From positions 1-11,265 of the forward strand of contig DMJC01000049.1 in NCBI GenBank assembly GCA_003451915.1: 11,265 nucleotides of DNA, given 5' to 3'. The DNA comes from Clostridiales bacterium (GTDB taxonomy: Bacteria; Bacillota; Clostridia; Saccharofermentanales; UBA5734). A program made the position numbers and the translations under genes. The notes under the pieces were generated by a model that did no database searches, was not told the DNA's origin, and worked only from the letters and a program-made list of their open reading frames with translations. Shown piece after piece: positions 1 to 7,130 of the stretch (position 1 is its first letter; every line of letters begins with the position of its first letter).

Positions 1-1364
1 TGCCAGAAATCATACAGCCTGGTTCTGAACCGAAATGTACCATCTGAATTTTTCGCGGTTAGTATCAGACCGTAAGTTATATGAATCACTTGCCGCGCAT
101 CGTTCAGATCAAAAAGATCTGGGAGTTGGCCATCGGTCATGCTCTCGATCGCTGGAATACGTTCAAGATTCGTCGTTACGTGATAATATTTCTGAGCTTC
201 CGAAAAGGTTTTTAAAGCAAAGATGTGCAGTTCGCGGTATAGTTGTGGATCTTTTATTGCTACTAATTTAACAGCTTCCAACCAGTTGGTTCCTGCTGTT
301 TTCAAGTGGAAGTGGCCTTTACTCAGGCAGCCAACGATCGGAAAAACAGAAAATTTATCAGAGCCTGAGTGAACACTGATTTTATAACCAAAATGCTCAG
401 CGATCGCCGCATGTACAGCAAATTCGTGTTCAAACTGCTTCAGGTCGCCGATATAATCGACGCCTTTCTGGAATTCACCGCAAAAGCGGGGAGCCAGTGT
501 AGCAAATCTGACACCGAGGCGGTTAAGCTCATTAGCCACGAAGTAATGCTGTAAAGGGGTGGTTGGTGTGCTGGTCTCATCAATTGATATTTCAAAATCG
601 ATGGAGCGGTCTTTAATATATTTATCAAAGATATCACTGGCAAAATTGATGGCTTGCCCATATATCAATAACATTCGACGAAATTCTGACCGTGTGAAAG
701 TCAGAGATATTTCTGAGTTGATAGCAAATGACTGATTTAAGTATCGTTTTTCCAATTCAGGATTATCAATAATATTTTGATCAATCTGCTCATCTGTCAT
801 CTCAGCGACATCATTTCTGATATGTTCACTGCAGTCCAGCGTAATCATTGAATAACCGCAGCTTAAGGCATACTCAATCTCTTCTGGCTTTTTCAGATGA
901 TCGCCATCCGCGCCGAAACCGCGCTTGAATCCTGCCCGAAAGACAGCAAACGATACACAGTCCAGCACTTCTTCGTAGGAACGCCCTGTCAGTGTCAGTT
1001 CCCGGATCGATTGCTGGGCAAATATCGGGAAGGCATCATATTGAGAAAAAGCGAGGATATGGCCGGGACAAGCCAGGCCCAAGCGATCACCGACACCAAA
1101 CGATCGAGCAGATGCCAGACCTTGGCGCGGTGCAGTAAACGGAAATAGTCTGCGAAGATTCTCTGCGTTAACATGTGAAAACTCAGCTCTGCGATAAAGG
1201 ATATGATCTGATTTGCAGTCATCACCAGCAAACCCCAGATCACCTCCCAAAATGATTAGTACATCCTGCTTCTGCTCGGCAGAAACAAATACGGTACTGC
1301 CGTCAACCTCATGTATCGAATTTGGATATGGCCGGAACTGTGTCAGAAAAGCCTGATTACTCAT
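1..1364 (-). CDS. uxaE: Tagaturonate epimerase UxaE, 3' end beyond the left edge
   Basis: I translated this frame by hand from the ATG at 1364 down to position 1: 454 codons with no stop, so the C-terminus is cut off by the window edge. Visible stretches resemble the UxaE family (D-tagaturonate 3-epimerase, first shown in Thermotoga): GGDLGFAGDD at residues 40-49, CPGH at 99-102, GFGADGDHLKKPEE at 149-162, TLDCSEH at 175-181, SIDETSTPTT at 260-269, APRFCGEFQKGVDYIGD at 291-307 and VHSGSDKFS at 331-339. The conserved His, Asp and Glu residues suit a metal-dependent epimerase, but the metal is inferred. From my recollection of family length (about 480 residues), only a few tens of residues are missing. 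The enzyme would link galacturonate-derived tagaturonate to fructuronate in the cytoplasm. The start overlaps the end of uxaC by 8 bp (ATGAGTAA) with a strong SD upstream, which supports both the start and co-expression. Family assignment is from recalled motifs, not a search. Confidence 0.86.
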   Translation of the reverse strand, partial: MSNQAFLTQFRPYPNSIHEVDGSTVFVSAEQKQDVLIILGGDLGFAGDDCKSDHILYRRAEFSHVNAENLRRLFPFTAPRQGLASARSFGVGDRLGLACPGHILAFSQYDAFPIFAQQSIRELTLTGRSYEEVLDCVSFAVFRAGFKRGFGADGDHLKKPEEIEYALSCGYSMITLDCSEHIRNDVAEMTDEQIDQNIIDNPELEKRYLNQSFAINSEISLTFTRSEFRRMLLIYGQAINFASDIFDKYIKDRSIDFEISIDETSTPTTPLQHYFVANELNRLGVRFATLAPRFCGEFQKGVDYIGDLKQFEHEFAVHAAIAEHFGYKISVHSGSDKFSVFPIVGCLSKGHFHLKTAGTNWLEAVKLVAIKDPQLYRELHIFALKTFSEAQKYYHVTTNLERIPAIESMTDGQLPDLFDLNDARQVIHITYGLILTAKNSDGTFRFRTRLYDFW

Positions 1365-2769
1365 TTAATAATTCCTCCAAATTGAAATAGCGCAATGCGT
1401 TTCGGTAGCAGATGTCTTCGACTATGTTGCCTAAAATTGCAATATCTGCCGGGTACTCACCTGTCTCAACCCAGGTTCCCAGCAATTCACATAGGATTCG
1501 GCGAAAGTATTCGTGACGCGTGTAGGACAGAAAACTACGCGAATCCGTTAACATGCCGACGAAGTTACTCAGCACAGAAAGATTAGCAAGACTGGTCAGA
1601 TGTTCAACCATACCGGTTTTGGTGTCATTGAACCACCAGGCACTGCCGTGCTGAATCTTTCCTGCAATCTCATCGGACTGGAAGCAGCCGATGATTGTAC
1701 CGATCTGGGCATTGTCTGCAGGGTTTAATGAATAAATAATCGTTCTGGGCAAACTGTCTGTTGCCTGGAGAGCACCAAGCAACGATCCAAGAGATGCCCC
1801 GCTGTCTGCCCGGCCATTAATGGCATCATAACCGGTATCAGGCCCAATGCTTGTCATTGCATTCGGGTTATTGTTGCGAACGGCACCATAATGCAACTGC
1901 ATAACGATGTTATGTTTCCTATATTCAGCAGCGCAAAACTTCAGAATAACCGTCTTGAATGCATCAGCTTCAGCCTGACTGATGGATAATCCTGAACGAA
2001 CCTTTTTCAATATCATGTCGACGTTGTCGTTCTGTGAGTAGACGATATAGTCCAGTCCATGGTCGGCAGCCCGGCAGCCATTTTCAACGAAGTAAGATAA
2101 ACGGGTCTGTAACGCTAAAAGAAGATCATCGACAGAGTTGATAGTTATGTCGCAAACTTCACCCAATTGATCCAGGTATAGATTAAAACCTGGTTTATCG
2201 ATGTTGACCGTCTTATCTGGTCTAAATGTTGGTAATACTTTTGTTTTAAATCCGTCATCGGCACGAAGCAGTTGATGCCATTTCAAGTCATCGATTGGAT
2301 CATCTGTTGTACAGATCACACGGACATTATACTTTTCGATGATTGACCGAACGGGCATTGTATGCAACTGATGATTAGCTTCAGCCCAAATCCCAGCACA
2401 AGTTGATGGATTTAATGGTTTGAAGATGCCAAAATAACGTTGTAATTCAAGATGTGTCCAGTGGTAAAGTGGATTACCGATCAATCGAGGCACCGTTGCT
2501 GCCCATTGCTCAAACTTTTGATATGGCGTTGACTCACGACCGGTAATCAGCTCTTCAGCGATGCCGTTGGATCGCATTGACCTCCACTTATAATGGTCAC
2601 CGCCGAGCCAAATTTCACTCAGATTATCATATGTCTTATTTTCAAAGATCTCTCGGGGGTTAATATGGCAATGATAATCGATGATTGGCATTCGATTTGC
2701 ATAATTATGGTAGAGTATTTTTGCAGTTTCAGTGGTCAGAAGAAAATTATCGTCCATGAATGCTTTCAT
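1357..2769 (-). CDS. uxaC: Glucuronate/galacturonate isomerase UxaC
   Basis: This cytoplasmic enzyme interconverts D-glucuronate with D-fructuronate and D-galacturonate with D-tagaturonate, the first step of hexuronate breakdown. The 470-residue protein aligns along its length with the E. coli UxaC sequence as I recall it (also about 470). Shared blocks include DYHCHINP at 31-38 (metal-binding histidines of the amidohydrolase fold), GDHYKWRSMRSNG at 57-69, IGNPLYHWTHLEL at 97-109, TTDDPIDDL at 154-162, RNNN at 298-301, and WWFNDTKTGM and VGMLTDSRSFLSYTRHEYFRR toward the C-terminus (given here as two blocks, 378-387 and 404-424). A longer frame reaches an ATG at 2805, inside the cupin gene. 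I prefer the ATG at 2769 because its N-terminus (MKAFMDDNFLL) matches E. coli MTPFMTEDFLL and an AAGGG sequence precedes it by about 8 nt. It begins 1 nt after the cupin stop and overlaps uxaE at its end. No catalytic residue looks missing. Confidence 0.96.
   Translation of the reverse strand: MKAFMDDNFLLTTETAKILYHNYANRMPIIDYHCHINPREIFENKTYDNLSEIWLGGDHYKWRSMRSNGIAEELITGRESTPYQKFEQWAATVPRLIGNPLYHWTHLELQRYFGIFKPLNPSTCAGIWAEANHQLHTMPVRSIIEKYNVRVICTTDDPIDDLKWHQLLRADDGFKTKVLPTFRPDKTVNIDKPGFNLYLDQLGEVCDITINSVDDLLLALQTRLSYFVENGCRAADHGLDYIVYSQNDNVDMILKKVRSGLSISQAEADAFKTVILKFCAAEYRKHNIVMQLHYGAVRNNNPNAMTSIGPDTGYDAINGRADSGASLGSLLGALQATDSLPRTIIYSLNPADNAQIGTIIGCFQSDEIAGKIQHGSAWWFNDTKTGMVEHLTSLANLSVLSNFVGMLTDSRSFLSYTRHEYFRRILCELLGTWVETGEYPADIAILGNIVEDICYRNALRYFNLEELLNE
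1374..1378 (-). promoter_or_regulatory. Shine-Dalgarno site for uxaE inside the uxaC 3' end
   Basis: GGAGG lies 9 nt before the ATG at 1364 and is read inside uxaC codons for the C-terminal Leu-Glu-Glu-Leu-Leu stretch. With the 8-bp gene overlap it points to translational coupling of uxaE to uxaC and fixes the uxaE start. Confidence 0.75.
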
Positions 2770-2770
2770 A

Positions 2771-3175
2771 TCAGACACCCTTGACAAGTTGCTGAATGGC
2801 TGCAATCTCCGCTTCAGTCAGTTGACAAAAGTCACTGTTTGCCATACCAGTATTCGAGTCTTCGATTAAGGCCAACCTGGTGTCTTTCTGAGTAATTGTA
2901 TTGTGCCATAGTCCCTTGGGAATGTTATAAACTTCAAAAGGCTGCATATTGACGGAGTTAAATGCAAGGCCATTGCCTGTTGGTGTAGCCGATATCAATG
3001 TGCATTGACCCGCCAGCAGAATGAATAACTCATCAGTTTTATGGTGTCTCTCAAGCATGTCGATTCCCGACAAATCATTCGCCGGTTTCCAGTTCTTGAT
3101 ACCCACGGTCCACTTCTCATTCTCATAAACCCGTTTCATGCCCTCGCCTGAATAAGTATCATTTAATATTTTCAT
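2771..3175 (-). CDS. Small cupin-domain protein of unknown function
   Basis: This 134-residue, single-domain cupin has no signal peptide or membrane segment. Cupin motif 1 appears at residues 41-56 (LERHHKTDELFILLAG), giving candidate metal ligands H44, H45 and E49. Motif 2 appears at 84-94 (NIPKGLWHNTI), with H91 as the fourth candidate ligand. The N-terminal VGIKNWKPAND (24-34) recalls a group of uncharacterised small cupins I associate with Bacillota, but I cannot verify this. Its ATG overlaps the stop of the URO-D-like gene (ATGA), and AAAGGG lies 6-7 nt upstream. uxaC begins 1 nt after its stop, so all three are likely translated together. Small cupins in uronate clusters can be sugar isomerases or ring-openers (KdgF, for example), but I do not see clear KdgF signatures. 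A role on a uronate, a ketose phosphate or a regulatory ligand is only inference. Confidence 0.85.
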   Translation of the reverse strand: MKILNDTYSGEGMKRVYENEKWTVGIKNWKPANDLSGIDMLERHHKTDELFILLAGQCTLISATPTGNGLAFNSVNMQPFEVYNIPKGLWHNTITQKDTRLALIEDSNTGMANSDFCQLTEAEIAAIQQLVKGV

Positions 3176-4257
3176 CGTTTATCCCTTTCTAGCCATGCAG
3201 CCATCGATGCACCACTGTGCACCATCCCTCTCAAGTTCCTGCCACTTTCAGCAGCACGTCTGACCTCGTCACTGCGTAATCCGATAATAATAATATTTTT
3301 ATCAACAGTGTTCTGATAAATTTTTTCCATATCATTGTATTCCGGTTGTGATAAATTAATAACTGACAAGTTGTTTAGGGTAGCCAAAACATGAATATAA
3401 TGGTCTCCACGTCCGCAAAAATGGACTCCGCCTCCGAAGCGATTCAAGATGCGCTGATCATGAGGTGCTATCAGTTCCTGATACATATCACCGGATATAT
3501 TCATAGCTGCATCATTACGAATAATCGTTGCTCCACGATGCAGCATCCCCCATTCTACGCTGTGTCCGGCATCAAATGTCAGCGCGGCCTGATGCCATTT
3601 CTCCGTAAATCCAATGTAGATATCCGTAAAAAATTTCAATGTATCGGAAACCAGTTCAGGCTCATCATAAAGATCCAGATAAAACTGAGATCCCCACATC
3701 AGCTCACAGAGTGCCAGCGGTCCCTGTAAATCAGGATTATAAACATGTATGTAACGATTGATTTTGGGATACCTGGCGACCACCGATGCATACTTATCAA
3801 AAGTGCTGAAAACCCGGCCAGCCAGGCCAATCTGATAATCCCATTGTCCTCGGCTGACTATGCGTCGGATATCGTCGATACCATGTGCCAATGATCTGGC
3901 ACCTGGCAGAGTATTGTGTTCATAGGGCATCATGAAGACCTCGGCTCCCAGCATGGTTGGAATTATGCCGGTACCATAATTCATGCGAACGCACATCAGT
4001 TCGCCTGAACCATTCAGCAGCATATCCGAACACATTTTCAACTGCGAATAAATCATCAGGCTATTATCCTGGATTGCATCATTAATATTGACGTCAGGCC
4101 ATTCGATTCTTGGTGACGAAGCTTGCCGAAACGGGGCAAAAAACTGGTCGTTGCACTTTAGGTCAGCAAAAGACAGCCAGGCTTTCTCAAGTGTTTCTTC
4201 GTTGTCAGGATTGATACGATCTTGCAAGTCATTAAGATAGTATTCCAGAGTTTGCAT
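3172..4257 (-). CDS. URO-D superfamily protein, function unknown
   Basis: This 361-residue soluble protein has the look of the uroporphyrinogen decarboxylase / corrinoid methyltransferase (MtaA/CmuA) TIM-barrel superfamily. Matching stretches are NYGTGIIPTMLGAEV at 93-107, DLQGPLALCELMWG at 176-189, DLYDEPELV at 195-203 and GGGVHFCGRGDHYI at 275-288. The RQAGRY signature of true heme-pathway URO-D is absent, so porphyrinogen decarboxylation is unlikely. H279 and C281 form the HxC half of the zinc site of MtaA-type methyltransferases. No cysteine follows, but H347 lies 66 residues on and could be a third ligand (inference). No corrinoid protein or methyl-transfer partner is seen in the window. 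A GGGAGG site 7 nt before the ATG follows directly on the aldolase stop, and the 3' end overlaps the cupin by 4 bp. The context suggests a part in sugar or uronate breakdown, with substrate unknown. Confidence 0.8.
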   Translation of the reverse strand: MQTLEYYLNDLQDRINPDNEETLEKAWLSFADLKCNDQFFAPFRQASSPRIEWPDVNINDAIQDNSLMIYSQLKMCSDMLLNGSGELMCVRMNYGTGIIPTMLGAEVFMMPYEHNTLPGARSLAHGIDDIRRIVSRGQWDYQIGLAGRVFSTFDKYASVVARYPKINRYIHVYNPDLQGPLALCELMWGSQFYLDLYDEPELVSDTLKFFTDIYIGFTEKWHQAALTFDAGHSVEWGMLHRGATIIRNDAAMNISGDMYQELIAPHDQRILNRFGGGVHFCGRGDHYIHVLATLNNLSVINLSQPEYNDMEKIYQNTVDKNIIIIGLRSDEVRRAAESGRNLRGMVHSGASMAAWLERDKR

Positions 4258-4264
4258 AGATCAT

Positions 4265-4270
4265 CCTCCC
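4265..4270 (-). promoter_or_regulatory. Shine-Dalgarno site for the URO-D-like gene
   Basis: GGGAGG begins right after the aldolase TAA and sits 7 nt before the ATG at 4257. It sets that start and suggests efficient translation of the URO-D-like gene immediately after the aldolase. Confidence 0.7.
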
Positions 4271-5194
4271 TTATTCACCGATAATGCTCAGGTCAAAGTC
4301 ACCGAGAAGACTAGCCAGATTGTATGATGGCTCAATTAGGGCACCCTGACCGGCTGATCCCGAAAGATCAATCCAGTGTTTCAGCAAGGATCTGCAGGCA
4401 AATTCGGCATGTTGCATCAGAGTCAGGTAATCAACATCAGGATTTTTTACCAAGGCATTCTGAATCCCTGTTTTGCAGGCCATCTGAAGGTCAGTCGCGA
4501 CATTGATTTTGTTAATACCAGCCTGAACTGCTTTAATTATGTTTTCATCACCTGAATCTGAACTGCCATGCAGAGCTATCGGCATGTTATGAGTCGCATC
4601 TTTGACACGTTTAATCAAATCAAAATTGATTCTGGGAATGTACCCGGCAGGATATTTGCCATGGGCTGTGCCGGCAGCAATTGCCAGACAATCGACCTCG
4701 GTTGTCTGTGCAAACCAGGCTGCCTGCTCAGGCTGTGTAAACAAGGATTCGTCACGCCCATCCAGACTGGCCGCAATACCGACATGGCCTAATTCGCCTT
4801 CAACGGATATACCAAGCGGATGACACAAATCGACCACTTTACGGGTTAACGCAACATTTTCATCAATTGATTTAGAAGATGCGTCAATCATAATTGAGGA
4901 AAAGCCGTGCCGAACCGCATAAGCGGCCTTAGAAAAATCTCGGCCGTGATCAAGGCACAAGGCAATCGGCGAGGCTGTTTCACCGGCTAGCTTTTTTACA
5001 ACCGGCACGAGCAATTCAGGATTAGCCAACCTGGCCATTTGCAGCCCACCAATAATTATTATCAAGGGGGCTTTTTTTGCGTCTGCTGCTGTGATTAAAG
5101 CTCTTACCATCTCCAGATCTATACCATTGGCAGCAATTACAGCATAATTGTTTTCAGCCGCATGGTCGAGTATTTTTTTCATTGGAACATACAT
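4271..5194 (-). CDS. Class II fructose/tagatose-bisphosphate aldolase family protein
   Basis: This 307-residue TIM-barrel protein belongs to the FbaA/GatY/KbaY class of zinc aldolases, which split ketose 1,6-bisphosphates into dihydroxyacetone phosphate and an aldehyde. The core is present: LDHG at 81-84 (catalytic D82, zinc ligand H83), SVEGELGHVG at 130-139, GTAHGKYP at 175-182 (H178), LHGSSDSG at 208-215 (H209) and NVATD at 231-235 for phosphate binding. Some blocks differ from the usual forms: LHGSSDSG instead of LHGGSG or LHGASG, and AANGIDLE (21-28) where FNVxNLE is common. The substrate may therefore not be fructose bisphosphate. The start at MYVPMKK is backed by AAAGAGGTG just upstream. 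The gene follows the EIIC gene by 30 bp and precedes the URO-D gene by 13 bp. With a PTS and a PfkB kinase nearby, cleavage of a twice-phosphorylated ketose is a reasonable inference. Confidence 0.9.
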   Translation of the reverse strand: MYVPMKKILDHAAENNYAVIAANGIDLEMVRALITAADAKKAPLIIIIGGLQMARLANPELLVPVVKKLAGETASPIALCLDHGRDFSKAAYAVRHGFSSIMIDASSKSIDENVALTRKVVDLCHPLGISVEGELGHVGIAASLDGRDESLFTQPEQAAWFAQTTEVDCLAIAAGTAHGKYPAGYIPRINFDLIKRVKDATHNMPIALHGSSDSGDENIIKAVQAGINKINVATDLQMACKTGIQNALVKNPDVDYLTLMQHAEFACRSLLKHWIDLSGSAGQGALIEPSYNLASLLGDFDLSIIGE

Positions 5195-5224
5195 AGGAAC
5201 ACCTCTTTCGTTTAAATATATACG

Positions 5225-6283
5225 TTAAAAATTCATCCAGACATCTTTATCGCTGAGTTCACGTTTTTTTTCATCTGGTTGCTTTTCATGAATAATGCGC
5301 CGTAATACAAGCAGAACGACAGCTCCGCTTAATGAGCCAATCAATAGGGCCAATACAAAGAGCTCGGGTGAATTCATAATCGGTAGCAGGAAAAGTCCTC
5401 CATGTGGGGCTGGGCAGAATATATCCCAATACATGACCAATCCGCCAGCAAGAGACGACCCCACAATGCATGATGCGATCATTTTTCTAGGGTTTTTCAT
5501 GGTATATGGAAGTACGACTTCGGTTATCTGGCAAACCATGCCAGTTAATATCATTGATTTTATCTTGATAAACTCAGTACGGTTTTTTCGAACTTTCGGA
5601 TCCAGTAAATCAGCAATTGCTAAAAGGGTCGGCGGTACGCTGGCAGCAATAATTTTTGCCGGGGTAGGCCCAGCTACACCTTCGGCTAGGCTGATATTGG
5701 CAAAAATTGAAACAATATTGCCCTTTTTTCCACCCATGTCAGTTGCTGCAATACCAGCCAGCAATGCACCCAGAACAAAGCGTAAAACGGGATTCAGATT
5801 ATTGAGAATTTCAATCAGTAAAAGCCTGACGGTTTCGTAAGGAATTCTCAAAATGTAGAAAAGCAATGCGGCAGTAATTATCGTACTGATCATCGGTACA
5901 ATTAAAATAGCCTTGATACTTCGAAAATCAACCGGAATCCGAATTTTGTTCAATTGCTTGATCAGCCAGCCGATAATTAATGCGCCAGTTATTGATCCCA
6001 TATACCCTGTACCGATCTGACAGGCCAGAAAGCCAACTACAAATGCAGGTATCAATGCCGGACGATCAGCTACAGAATACGCTGTATAGGCTGATGCGAC
6101 CGGGATGGCAAGCAGCATTGCCAACCTGCTGATCTCCGACAACAGCCATAGCACACCGCTGCTTGCGTCGTAACCTGCAAAAAGACTCAGTATGCCTTGA
6201 CTGACGCCACCAACAATTAACACTGGCAGCATAAATGAAACCCCAGTCTGAATATGTTTATGCAAGCTACCAGTCAAACTCAT
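5225..6283 (-). CDS. PTS fructose-family EIIC membrane permease
   Basis: This 352-residue integral membrane protein forms the sugar channel of a fructose-family phosphotransferase system. Hydrophobic segments run through most of it, probably eight to ten spans, with a charged C-terminal tail from about 329. Family marks are VADRPALIPAFVVGFLA at 71-87, GTGYMGSITGALIIGWL at 91-107, TDMGGKKGN at 181-189, ITEVVLPYT at 253-261 (the usual form is GITEGAIPF, with E255 the likely sugar-binding glutamate) and APHGGLF at 292-298. The central blocks differ from the classical fructose transporter (TDMGGKKG rather than TDMGGPVNK), so the sugar may be another ketose or hexitol-like compound. The ATG overlaps the EIIAB stop by 4 bp (ATGA), so the two parts of the transporter are coupled. 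EIIA, EIIB and EIIC are split over two genes rather than fused in one polypeptide. Confidence 0.93.
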   Translation of the reverse strand: MSLTGSLHKHIQTGVSFMLPVLIVGGVSQGILSLFAGYDASSGVLWLLSEISRLAMLLAIPVASAYTAYSVADRPALIPAFVVGFLACQIGTGYMGSITGALIIGWLIKQLNKIRIPVDFRSIKAILIVPMISTIITAALLFYILRIPYETVRLLLIEILNNLNPVLRFVLGALLAGIAATDMGGKKGNIVSIFANISLAEGVAGPTPAKIIAASVPPTLLAIADLLDPKVRKNRTEFIKIKSMILTGMVCQITEVVLPYTMKNPRKMIASCIVGSSLAGGLVMYWDIFCPAPHGGLFLLPIMNSPELFVLALLIGSLSGAVVLLVLRRIIHEKQPDEKKRELSDKDVWMNF

Positions 6284-7107
6284 ACATTGATTCCATTACT
6301 GACTTTTGTCAGATTTTCTGCTGATTTTCCCTTCAGCCGCTTTTCGATTTTCTCGAATAAAAGATCTGGCGATTCGATCGCAACCGAGATCGGCACTCTG
6401 GCAATCATTTTATTTCTGAATCGATCCGCACGATCAATCTCAATGTCTGCAGCGATTATAACGACATCGCATTCGTTAATCTCCTCTTGGGTAAGCTCAT
6501 GTTCGCGGCCAAAGCCCCCCTGAGTCTCAATCTTGATGCTGTGCCCGCGTTCTTGTGCTACCTGTTTCAGACGTTCTTTGGCAATATAGGTGTGTGCAAC
6601 ACCGGTTGGGCATGCTGTGACTGCTACAAAATAAAGATTGCGGTTGAAATCGGCCATAGGAATTTCCATAAATAGTTTTGAGAGTTTGCGAGCTGTATTA
6701 CAGTTTTGAAGTTTATGCCTGAACTCATCTTTCATCAGTAGCGTGGCAATCCGTGCAATGGCCTGCAAGTATCCCTGATTTTGATCGACCGGGCTGACTG
6801 CAAACATGATAACTAGGTTGACTGGCTGATCATCGATCGAGCCCCAGGTTATTGGTTTTTTCAAACGTGCTACAGCGATGCAACTTCGAATGACCGAGTC
6901 AGATTTACCGTGTGGTATGGCAATACCATAGCCGATGCCAGTCGAACCTTTATTTTCGCGATCTTCAACAGCATCAGAAAACTTTTCAACTGATGAAATG
7001 ACACCGTCGGCATAGAGCAGACGACAAATCTTCAATAAAGCATCTTGCTTGTTTTCCGCCGAAAGATTCATATCAACGGCATTCAGATTTAAATAACAGT
7101 TCCCCAC
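6280..7107 (-). CDS. PTS fructose-family EIIAB phosphotransfer protein
   Basis: This two-domain cytoplasmic protein passes phosphate from HPr to the incoming sugar. With the GTG start it has 275 residues. EIIA spans about 1-150, with the active-site histidine in GIAIPHGKS (H66) and the preceding RENKGSTGIGYG block. EIIB spans about 160-265, with the phosphorylated cysteine in TACPTGVAHTY (C166) and ETQGGFGREHEL near 194-205, typical of fructose-type EIIB. Both active sites look intact. The frame opens at a TTG (7122) that has no SD. GAGGTGG lies 6 nt before the GTG at 7107, so I chose that start; an ATG at 7071 has no SD. The 3' end overlaps the EIIC start by 4 bp, and the regulator ends 23 bp upstream. 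No HPr-like domain is present, so general HPr must supply phosphate. Confidence 0.93.
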   Translation of the reverse strand: MGNCYLNLNAVDMNLSAENKQDALLKICRLLYADGVISSVEKFSDAVEDRENKGSTGIGYGIAIPHGKSDSVIRSCIAVARLKKPITWGSIDDQPVNLVIMFAVSPVDQNQGYLQAIARIATLLMKDEFRHKLQNCNTARKLSKLFMEIPMADFNRNLYFVAVTACPTGVAHTYIAKERLKQVAQERGHSIKIETQGGFGREHELTQEEINECDVVIIAADIEIDRADRFRNKMIARVPISVAIESPDLLFEKIEKRLKGKSAENLTKVSNGINV

Positions 7108-7113
7108 GGATGA

Positions 7114-7120
7114 CCACCTC
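7114..7120 (-). promoter_or_regulatory. Shine-Dalgarno site deciding the EIIAB GTG start
   Basis: GAGGTGG is 6 nt before the GTG at 7107 and sits inside the longer TTG-initiated frame. It favours the GTG, five codons downstream of the TTG. Confidence 0.65.
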
Positions 7121-7130
7121 AACTATGCGA

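Noticed and set aside
400..407. GCGATCGC, the HIP1 octamer common in cyanobacteria
   Set aside because: I noticed it only once, inside the uxaE coding sequence, and nothing else suggests a cyanobacterium; PTS and PRD genes argue against it.
35..1243. Several short reading frames on both strands in the first 1.3 kb
   Set aside because: They are in other frames or on the other strand relative to the continuous uxaE frame, which alone has family motifs and an SD.
2770..2805. Longer uxaC start at the ATG at 2805
   Set aside because: It would lie within the cupin gene and add 12 residues absent from the E. coli protein; the ATG at 2769 matches the family N-terminus and has its own SD.
3172..4257. 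Heme-pathway uroporphyrinogen decarboxylase (hemE)
   Set aside because: The RQAGRY signature is missing and the neighbours are sugar genes; only the fold-level resemblance holds.
5195..5224. Possible promoter in the EIIC-aldolase gap, from TATATT-like bases
   Set aside because: There is no -35 match at a proper distance, and the 30-bp gap is explained by the aldolase SD.
5295..5840. A 181-codon plus-strand reading frame
   Set aside because: It lies wholly antisense to the EIIC gene, shows no recognisable motif, and mirrors its codon structure.
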